Below are positions 57,392 to 64,000 of a DNA stretch of 64,000 bases, piece after piece. The position numbers and the translations under genes were made by a program. Every line of letters starts with the position of its first letter. Position 1 is the first letter of the stretch. Below the pieces are notes generated by a model that saw nothing but the letters and a program-made list of their open reading frames with translations, had not been told where the DNA came from and did not search any database. Origin of the DNA: CALJTV01 sp034435835 (GTDB lineage Bacteria > Chloroflexota > Dehalococcoidia > GIF9 > UBA5629); assembly GCA_034435835.1 (NCBI GenBank), contig DAOTWF010000035.1, positions 1 through 64,000 on the forward strand. The letters are read 5' to 3'.

Positions 57392-58398
57392 GGTCAGCAG
57401 AGCAGGGGACTCAGACCACGATTTCAGAGACTTTACCACCGTTATCAACAGCGCTGTGGCGCCACCGCCATGTCCTTGACCTTGACGACTTCAGTCGGGA
57501 GGAGATCGAGCTGGTGATGGACATCGCCGATGCCATGGCAGAGGTCCTGCAGCGGGAGGTGAAGCGCGTGCCCACGCTCAGGGGCAAAACGGTGGTGACC
57601 ATGTTCTACGAGCCGAGCACGCGTACCCGCGCCTCCTTTGAACTGGCAGCCAAAAACCTGAGCGCCGATACGGTGAGCCTGGACGCCGCCAAGAGCAGCG
57701 TCACCAAAGGCGAGTCGCTGCTGGACACCCTGCTCACCATTCAGGCGCTCGGTGCCGATATAATCGTTATGCGCCACCAGCACTCCGGTGCGCCATACAT
57801 CGCCGCGCGTCACGTCAGCGCCAGCATCATCAATGCCGGGGATGGCTGGCATGCCCACCCCTCACAGGCACTGCTGGACATCTACACCATCAGAAAACAC
57901 CTAGGGGATTTGAAAGATCGCAAGATAGCCATAATCGGCGATATAATGCACAGCCGCGTCGCCCGCTCCAACATCTGGGGTATGACCACCATGGGGGCAA
58001 AGGTGGTGCTCTGCGGTCCACCCACCCTGCTACCTCAGGAGCTGGAAGGGTTCATCGCCCGCTATTGGCGGGGACAGGTGACAGTAGAGACCGAGCTGGA
58101 GAACGCCATAAAGGATGCCGATGTGGTGATGCCGCTGAGGCTGCAGATAGAGAGGCAGCAGGGCGGGCTCCTGCCCAGTATCAGGGAGTACGTGCAACTC
58201 TACCAGGTAAATGAGGCATGGCTTTCTCTTGCCAAGCCCAGTGCACTGGTAATGCACCCTGGACCGATGAACGAGGGTATAGAGATCAGCCCCGGGGTGG
58301 CTCGGGGGGCACAATCGGTCATCGAGGAACAGGTGACCAACGGTGTGGCGGTGCGCATGGCGCTGCTCTATCTGGTCGCCGGAGGCAGGAACGGGTAA
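57388..58398 (+). CDS. pyrB: aspartate carbamoyltransferase, catalytic subunit
   Basis: Makes N-carbamoyl-aspartate. The carbamoyl-phosphate site FYEPSTRTRASFELA and the SVTKGESLLDT and HPSQALLDIYTI segments are intact. A ~25-residue N-terminal extension precedes the usual start. 336 residues. ATG overlaps the pyrR stop and its stop overlaps the pyrC ATG (TAATG), so all three are translationally coupled. A pyrI regulatory subunit gene is not seen. Confidence 0.97.
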   Translation: MRSAEQGTQTTISETLPPLSTALWRHRHVLDLDDFSREEIELVMDIADAMAEVLQREVKRVPTLRGKTVVTMFYEPSTRTRASFELAAKNLSADTVSLDAAKSSVTKGESLLDTLLTIQALGADIIVMRHQHSGAPYIAARHVSASIINAGDGWHAHPSQALLDIYTIRKHLGDLKDRKIAIIGDIMHSRVARSNIWGMTTMGAKVVLCGPPTLLPQELEGFIARYWRGQVTVETELENAIKDADVVMPLRLQIERQQGGLLPSIREYVQLYQVNEAWLSLAKPSALVMHPGPMNEGIEISPGVARGAQSVIEEQVTNGVAVRMALLYLVAGGRNG

Positions 58399-59753
58399 TG
58401 GCTAAGCTGTTCATCTGTGGCGGACACATAATCGACCCGGCACAGGGCGTGGATATCATCGGTGACCTGCTTGTCAAGGATGGTAAGGTCGCTGCTGTGG
58501 ATACTGCAATAGGCAAAAAGGACACCGCTGACGCTGACATAGTTTTGGACGCTTCGGGACTGACCGTCTGTCCCGGCTTTATAGACCTGCACTGCCACCT
58601 GAGACAGCCCGGGTTCGAGGATGCCGAGACAGTCGCCACCGGCACCCTTGCCGCTGCCAAGGGCGGCTTCACCACGGTCTGCTGTATGCCCAACACCCAG
58701 CCGCCGCTCGACACAAAAGCTACGGTGGACTATTTAAAACAGGTGGCTGACAGCGAAGGGGTTGTACGTGTTTTGCCCATAGGCTGTGTGACCAAAGGGA
58801 GAAAAGGGGTGGAACTGGTGGAAATGGACGAGCTGGCAAAGGCAGGGGTGGTTGGGTTCAGTGACGATGGCGAGCCGGTCTTGAACTCCAGGGTGATGCT
58901 GCTGGCAATGGAGTATGTATGCCGGCTGGGGCTCCCCATAATAGACCACTGCGAGGATAAAGCTCTGAGTCAGGACGGCGTGATGAACGAAGGATGGGTA
59001 TCGGCACGACTGGGACTCAAGGGTATGCCGGCGGCTGCGGAGGAGGTGATGGTGGCTAGGGATATAAGTCTGGCAGCGCTAACTGGTGCCAGACTGCACA
59101 TCGCCCATGTCAGCAGCCTGGGTTCGGTGGAACTAGTCCGCCGCGCCAGAGAAAAGGGCATCGCAGTCACCGTCGAGGTGACCCCACACCACCTCCTGCT
59201 CACCGAGGAACGCGTGATGGGAACAGACCCAGACGACCACCTCTCCTTCTACGACACCAGCGCCAAGGTCAACCCCCCTCTCCGCACCAGAGAGGACATC
59301 GCCGCCCTTATCCAGGGCATCAGGGATGGAATCATCGATGCCATCGCCACCGACCATGCGCCGCATACTCTGGTAGACAAACTCTGCGAGTTCAATGTTG
59401 CCGCCTTCGGCGTCAGTGGTCTGGAGACGGCTTTTGGTTGCCTCATGTCACTGGTACACAAAGGAGAGATAGACCTGACAACGCTCATATCCTTGCTCAC
59501 TCGGGGACCAGCCAAGGTCACCGGTAGTAGATTCGGGGAACTTGGTACGCTGAAGCCCGGCTGCCCGGCCGATATCACCATTTTCGACCCCGATAGAGAA
59601 TGGGTAGTGGACAGCAGGACATTTGCCTCAAAGGGAAAAAACACACCCTTCGAAGGACAGCGACTCAGGGGCAAGGTGCTGGCTACCATATCGCGGGGGA
59701 AGCTCGTTTACCGCGATGATACCCTCACAATAAGGACTAAAAAAAGAAGTTAA
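58398..59753 (+). CDS. pyrC: dihydroorotase
   Basis: Zinc amidohydrolase cyclising carbamoyl-aspartate. Motifs in order: DLHCHLRQPG (metal site), GGFTTVCCMPNTQP, HCEDKALS, LHIAHVSS, VTPHHLLL and IATDHAPH with the catalytic Asp. 451 residues, the long class I form. Start ATG 58398 overlaps the pyrB stop; the open frame upstream of it is out-of-frame pyrB sequence. Confidence 0.97.
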   Translation: MAKLFICGGHIIDPAQGVDIIGDLLVKDGKVAAVDTAIGKKDTADADIVLDASGLTVCPGFIDLHCHLRQPGFEDAETVATGTLAAAKGGFTTVCCMPNTQPPLDTKATVDYLKQVADSEGVVRVLPIGCVTKGRKGVELVEMDELAKAGVVGFSDDGEPVLNSRVMLLAMEYVCRLGLPIIDHCEDKALSQDGVMNEGWVSARLGLKGMPAAAEEVMVARDISLAALTGARLHIAHVSSLGSVELVRRAREKGIAVTVEVTPHHLLLTEERVMGTDPDDHLSFYDTSAKVNPPLRTREDIAALIQGIRDGIIDAIATDHAPHTLVDKLCEFNVAAFGVSGLETAFGCLMSLVHKGEIDLTTLISLLTRGPAKVTGSRFGELGTLKPGCPADITIFDPDREWVVDSRTFASKGKNTPFEGQRLRGKVLATISRGKLVYRDDTLTIRTKKRS

Positions 59754-59806
59754 CGCCCTTTTCCCGAAAAACGAATGGATGAAAACACAGGCTAGGAAGG
59801 TGACAG

Positions 59807-60901
59807 ATGGCTAAAAAAGGAATACTGGTGCTACAGGACGGCACTGTCTATGAAGGGCAATGCTTTGGTGCCGAGACCACCGCCTGTGGCGAGTTGGTCT
59901 TCGATACCAGTATGACCGGCTATCAGGAAATGCTCACTGACCCATCGTTCGCTGGTCAGATAGTTATCCCCACCTACACGCTTATCGGCAACTACGGGAT
60001 AAACGACAGGGACTACGAATCGGCGAAAATCCAGGTGAAGGGCTTTGTGGTCAGGGAGTACTGCCCTGTGCCCAGCCACTGGCAGAGCAGGCTAACGCTT
60101 CATGATTATCTGTTGGAAAATGGCGTTCCCGGGCTGGCTGGTGTGGACACCCGGGCACTGACACGGCGGTTGCGCACCGCAGGCGTGACCATGGGTATCC
60201 TGACTTCAGAGATGACCACCGAGGACGCCATTAACGAGCTCAAGAGGGCACCTGCCTACGACAGCGTCGACTTTGTCAGGCAGGTCACCACCGCAAAGCA
60301 GTATAGATGGGATGAGGCAGCAGGGGAAAATACAACCATCAACATCGTGGTTCTTGACATGGGTATGAAGTACAACATTGCCAGAACGCTCACCCGTCTG
60401 GGGTGCCTGGTCAAGATAGTTCCATGTATGATGTCAGCTGAAGAAATCCTAAACGGGCTCAAACCTGATGGCATCGTACTATCACCGGGGCCGGGCAACC
60501 CTGAAATACTTAACCACCTCCTTGAGACAACGCGCCAGCTTGTTTTGCACAAGCCAGTGATGGGCATCTGTCTGGGACACCAGCTTATCGGCAGGGCTTT
60601 TGACGCCAGAAACTTTAAGCTCAAGTTCGGGCACCGAGGAAGTAACCATCCTGTACGTGACCTCGCCACCGGCAGAGTCTACATCACCACACAGAACCAC
60701 GGCTATGCCACAGACCCGGAGAGCCTGAAAGGTGGCCTTGAGGTCAGCCACATCAACCTCAACGATGGCACCGTCGAGGGATTAAGACACAAAGAGCTAC
60801 CCATTCTTTCGATCCAGTTCCATCCCGAGGGCGCTCCCGGTCCAGAGGACAATTTATACCTGTTTGAGCGCTTCGTAGAAATGATAAAGGAGAGTCAGTA
60901 A
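59807..60901 (+). CDS. carA: carbamoyl-phosphate synthase, small (glutaminase) subunit
   Basis: Releases ammonia from glutamine for the large subunit. The N-terminal domain has FDTSMTGYQEMLTDPSFAGQIV; the glutamine amidotransferase domain has SPGPGNPE, the nucleophile GICLGHQLIGRA, and QFHPEGAPGPED with the catalytic His-Glu. 364 residues. 53 bp after pyrC; its stop is directly followed by the carB ATG. Confidence 0.97.
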   Translation: MAKKGILVLQDGTVYEGQCFGAETTACGELVFDTSMTGYQEMLTDPSFAGQIVIPTYTLIGNYGINDRDYESAKIQVKGFVVREYCPVPSHWQSRLTLHDYLLENGVPGLAGVDTRALTRRLRTAGVTMGILTSEMTTEDAINELKRAPAYDSVDFVRQVTTAKQYRWDEAAGENTTINIVVLDMGMKYNIARTLTRLGCLVKIVPCMMSAEEILNGLKPDGIVLSPGPGNPEILNHLLETTRQLVLHKPVMGICLGHQLIGRAFDARNFKLKFGHRGSNHPVRDLATGRVYITTQNHGYATDPESLKGGLEVSHINLNDGTVEGLRHKELPILSIQFHPEGAPGPEDNLYLFERFVEMIKESQ

Positions 60902-63900
60902 ATGTCCAAGGTCTCTAAAGTTCTGGTCATCGGTTCCGGTCCCATAATCATTGGTCAGGCGGCTGAGTTCGACTATTCTGGGGCACAGGCATGCAAGTCG
61001 CTCAGAGAAGAGGGAATAACCACCGTGCTGGTAAACTCCAACCCGGCGACCATCATGACCGACGAAGGGATAGCAGACATCGTCTACATCGAGCCGCTGA
61101 CCGTAGATGTGCTGGCGAGAATAATAGAGCGAGAACGCCCTGATGGTATTTTGCCTACGCTCGGCGGGCAGACAGGGTTGAACCTGGCAGTAGAACTTGG
61201 CAATGCTGGAATACTGGACAAGTACAACGTCAGACTGCTGGGAACGACGCTAGAGACAATAAAGAAGGCAGAGGAAAGGTCGCTGTTCAAGCAGTTACTT
61301 GTGGACATCGGCGAACCTGTACCGCCGAGCACCACTGTCCATTCGGTAGAAGAGGCGAAGGAATTTGCCCGTGAAATCGGGCTGCCACTCATCATCCGTC
61401 CGTCCTACACACTCGGAGGCACCGGTGGTGGAATAGCTTACACCATGGAAGAACTGGAGGCCGTGGTGGCTAACGGACTTGCCTCCAGTATGAGCCACGA
61501 AGTGCTGGTAGAGAAATGTCTGCTGGGCTGGAAGGAGTTAGAGTTTGAAGTCATGCGCGACGCCGCAGATAACTGCATCACCGTTTGCTGCATGGAAAAC
61601 CTCGATCCCATGGGTGTCCATACCGGTGACAGCATCGTGGTGACACCAAGTCAGACGCTTACTGATAAAGAATACCAGATGCTGCGCTCCGCCAGCCTGC
61701 GCATCATCCGTGCTTTAGGCATCGAGGGTGGCTGCAACATCCAGTTTGCCCTGACACCACACCCGGTTGTTGCCGAGAAATGGGCACCTGATCAGCTACA
61801 TGTCAGCAAGAGCCAGTACTATGTCATCGAGGTGAACCCCAGGGTCAGCCGCAGCTCAGCACTGGCAAGTAAGGCGACAGGTTACCCCATCGCCAGAGTA
61901 GCTGCCAAGATCGCCATCGGTAGGAGACTGGACGAAATCCCCAACCGTGTTACCGGGAAAACGATGGCAGCATTTGAGCCTGCGGTGGACTACTGCGTGG
62001 TCAAAATCCCCCGCTGGCCCTTTGACAAGTTCACCCTGGGAGACCGTACCATCGGCACCCAGATGAAAGCCACCGGCGAGGTTATGGCTATCGAGCGCTG
62101 CTTTGAAGCCGCCCTCCAGAAAGCGGTACACTCGCTGGAGTTCGGCAGAAGAACATTGCTCTGGGAGGACAAAACCTGGGTAGGAAGCGCTGAAATAGAC
62201 TCCCTGCCGCTCTACCCGCCCAATGACCTCAGACTATGGGCTGTGATGGCAGCCCTGCGGCGTGGAGCCAGTTGTGAGGAGATATCACAACGCAGCGGCA
62301 TCGACCCCTGGTTCATTTACAAAATGCTCAACATCGTGAACATGGAGAGGAGGCTACTAGCAGAACCGCTGACACCAGACTTGCTGTGGGAAGCGAAACG
62401 GCTCGGGTTCTCCGACGAACAGATCGGCATACTCGCCGACCGACTGCCGGAGCAGGTACGCCAGCTACGCCACAACTGGCAGATAAATCCAGCATACAAA
62501 ATGGTAGATACCTGCGCCGCAGAATTTGAAGCTGAGACGCCCTACTTTTACAGCACCTACGAAAAGGAAAATGAGGCTGAACCGCTGTCTGGCAGCAAAG
62601 CAGTGGTCATCGGCAGCGGTCCCATACGCATCGGGCAGGGAATAGAATTTGACTACTGCTCCGTGCATGCTGCCTGGGCACTGGATGAAGCCGGTGTTAA
62701 GAGTATTGTGATAAACTGCAACCCGGAGACCGTCTCCACCGATTTCGATACCAGCGACCGGCTCTATTTCGAGCCACTGAACGAAGAGAGCGTGCGCAAT
62801 ATTCTGGAAAATGAAGGAACCCACGTGTCAGACTCACCTCCACCAGCTATTGTCCAGTTCGGAGGACAGACTGCCATCAACCTGGCTGAGCCCCTGGCAC
62901 GCAGCAACCTCCCCATTCTGGGTTCCACTGCCGAGACCATAGATATAGCTGAGGACCGCCGCCGCTTTGAAGAGTTTCTCAGCCGCCTTGGCATCCCACA
63001 ACCACCCGGCGCTGGCGTAACCACGCTGAAGGAAGCAGTAAGCACTGCCAGTCACCTGGGCTATCCGGTCCTTGTCCGCCCGAGCTATGTCCTCGGCGGC
63101 AGGGCTATGGAGATAGTCCACAATGAGGAGGAGCTGATCAGGTATATCTCGCTGGCGCTGGAGATGGACAGCAAGCACCCCGTCCTCATCGACAAGTATT
63201 TCGAGGGCAAGGAGGTGGAGGTGGATGCAGTGAGCGATGGCGAGGATGTGCTCATACCGGGCATAATGGAGCACATAGAGCGCGCCGGCGTGCACAGCGG
63301 TGACTCCATCGCAGTCTATCCGGCGCTTAACCTGTCCAAGCGAGAAGTGGACACCATCGTCGACTATACCATCAGGATAAGCCATGCCCTTGCAGTGAAA
63401 GGGCTGATAAACATCCAGTTCGTCATCATGCGAGGTGAGGATGGCGAAAGCGTCATCTACGTGCTCGAAGCCAACCCGCGCTCCAGCCGAACCATCCCCT
63501 TCATCTCCAAGGTCACCGGTGTACCCATGGTGCGCATCGCCACCAGAGTGATGCTTGGCTACAGCCTGAAAGAACAGGGATACAGAACCGGCTTGTGGCG
63601 CCGACAGAAGCTTGTCGGAATTAAAGCACCGGTGTTCTCCATGTCAAAGCTTATCGGGGTCGATACATACTTGGGGCCAGAGATGAAGTCCACCGGCGAG
63701 ATTATGGGGGTGGACTATACTTTTGAGGCAGCTCTGGCTAAAGCCCTTATCGCCGCAGGACTGATTTTGCCCCAGAGCGGCAATTTGCTGTTCAGCATCG
63801 CCGATAGAAACAAGCAGGAGGCACTGCCCATTATCAATGGGTTCCACTCACTGGGCTACGGGCTGTATGCTACCGAGGGTACTGCCGCTTTCCTCGAGTC

Positions 63901-64000
63901 TCACGGCATAAAGGTGAACAAAGTTACCAAGAAGCTGGGCGAAGGACACCCAAACGTAGTGGACGTCATCAACGATGGCTTGGTGACTGGGGTAATCAAC
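60902..64000 (+). CDS. carB: carbamoyl-phosphate synthase, large subunit, cut by the right edge
   Basis: ATP-dependent synthesis of carbamoyl phosphate. ATG 60902 begins MSKVSKVLVIGSGPIIIGQA; the first ATP-grasp half and the repeated second half (VVIGSGPIRIGQGIEFDYCSVHAAWAL, from about codon 568) are both present, and the final allosteric MGS-like domain has begun (GYGLYATEGTAAFLESHGI). 1033 codons lie inside the window; homologues have about 1070, so only some 40 residues are missing. No frame break is seen. Confidence 0.96.
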   Translation, partial: MSKVSKVLVIGSGPIIIGQAAEFDYSGAQACKSLREEGITTVLVNSNPATIMTDEGIADIVYIEPLTVDVLARIIERERPDGILPTLGGQTGLNLAVELGNAGILDKYNVRLLGTTLETIKKAEERSLFKQLLVDIGEPVPPSTTVHSVEEAKEFAREIGLPLIIRPSYTLGGTGGGIAYTMEELEAVVANGLASSMSHEVLVEKCLLGWKELEFEVMRDAADNCITVCCMENLDPMGVHTGDSIVVTPSQTLTDKEYQMLRSASLRIIRALGIEGGCNIQFALTPHPVVAEKWAPDQLHVSKSQYYVIEVNPRVSRSSALASKATGYPIARVAAKIAIGRRLDEIPNRVTGKTMAAFEPAVDYCVVKIPRWPFDKFTLGDRTIGTQMKATGEVMAIERCFEAALQKAVHSLEFGRRTLLWEDKTWVGSAEIDSLPLYPPNDLRLWAVMAALRRGASCEEISQRSGIDPWFIYKMLNIVNMERRLLAEPLTPDLLWEAKRLGFSDEQIGILADRLPEQVRQLRHNWQINPAYKMVDTCAAEFEAETPYFYSTYEKENEAEPLSGSKAVVIGSGPIRIGQGIEFDYCSVHAAWALDEAGVKSIVINCNPETVSTDFDTSDRLYFEPLNEESVRNILENEGTHVSDSPPPAIVQFGGQTAINLAEPLARSNLPILGSTAETIDIAEDRRRFEEFLSRLGIPQPPGAGVTTLKEAVSTASHLGYPVLVRPSYVLGGRAMEIVHNEEELIRYISLALEMDSKHPVLIDKYFEGKEVEVDAVSDGEDVLIPGIMEHIERAGVHSGDSIAVYPALNLSKREVDTIVDYTIRISHALAVKGLINIQFVIMRGEDGESVIYVLEANPRSSRTIPFISKVTGVPMVRIATRVMLGYSLKEQGYRTGLWRRQKLVGIKAPVFSMSKLIGVDTYLGPEMKSTGEIMGVDYTFEAALAKALIAAGLILPQSGNLLFSIADRNKQEALPIINGFHSLGYGLYATEGTAAFLESHGIKVNKVTKKLGEGHPNVVDVINDGLVTGVIN

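Noticed and set aside
1..64000. CRISPR arrays, insertion sequences, prophage or integrase genes
   Set aside because: None seen: no regularly spaced repeats, no transposase or integrase motifs and no direct repeats beside the tRNA genes.

Overview
The window reads as a piece of a mesophilic Chloroflexota chromosome, most probably class Dehalococcoidia. This rests on the gene neighbourhoods (dcd joined to ribD-ribE-ribBA-ribH, a TGS-less thrS beside infC-rpmI-rplT-pheS-pheT), the CIRCE-controlled FmdB gene, the PyrR-attenuated pyrimidine operon and very large secreted beta-propeller-like proteins. It is a lineage inference; no 16S rRNA is present. There is no prophage, insertion sequence or CRISPR array. 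Five tRNA genes are seen, one cut by the left edge.

Layout. 1-4.2 kb: partial tRNA-Ser, ybeY and a metallo-beta-lactamase (MBL)-fold hydrolase, then tyrA-aroA-gmk on the minus strand. 4.3-9.1 kb: two near-identical cobalamin riboswitches, the first ahead of a BtuF-like binding lipoprotein and the second, with an intrinsic terminator, ahead of a 1098-residue surface protein. 9.2-16.6 kb: minus-strand translation block thrS-infC-rpmI-rplT-pheS-pheT followed by three small membrane proteins. 17-22 kb: tRNAs, a heat-shock (CIRCE) FmdB zinc-ribbon operon, a P-loop kinase, pepA, a UPF0173 hydrolase and rnc. 22.5-29.1 kb: an MBL hydrolase, a tiny membrane protein, enoyl-CoA hydratase, a stand-alone EF-Tu domain-2 protein and the riboflavin operon. 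29.3-34.5 kb: an acyl-CoA cluster with an alpha/beta hydrolase, two hydroxyacyl-CoA dehydrogenase homologues (one apparently dead), a thiolase and an HMG-CoA-synthase-like/DUF35 fusion that lacks its catalytic residues.

34.7-39.4 kb: a GDP-mannose-dehydratase-like epimerase behind a second giant surface protein, paralogous to the riboswitch-controlled one. 39.6-54.6 kb: a type IV pilus or pseudopilus cluster: TackOD1-type zinc protein, pilB, pilC, two copies of a three-gene module (prepilin, prepilin, PilX-like), pilO, a pilM-pilN fusion, a divergent major prepilin, a ThiF-MoaD pair and the prepilin peptidase. No pilT is visible. 54.8-56.6 kb: alpha/beta hydrolase and epimerase. 56.7 kb to the right edge: PyrR attenuator then pyrR-pyrB-pyrC-carA-carB, carB being cut.

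Themes. Several genes have a TATAAT-like -10 box only 6-7 nt before the start codon and no Shine-Dalgarno (SD) sequence, which suggests leaderless mRNAs. Unusual starts are common (TTG for rplT, pepA and rnc; probable AUU for infC; probable CUG for the alpha/beta hydrolase). The right half looks visibly richer in G+C than the left. All functional statements are from reading sequence; no database search was run.
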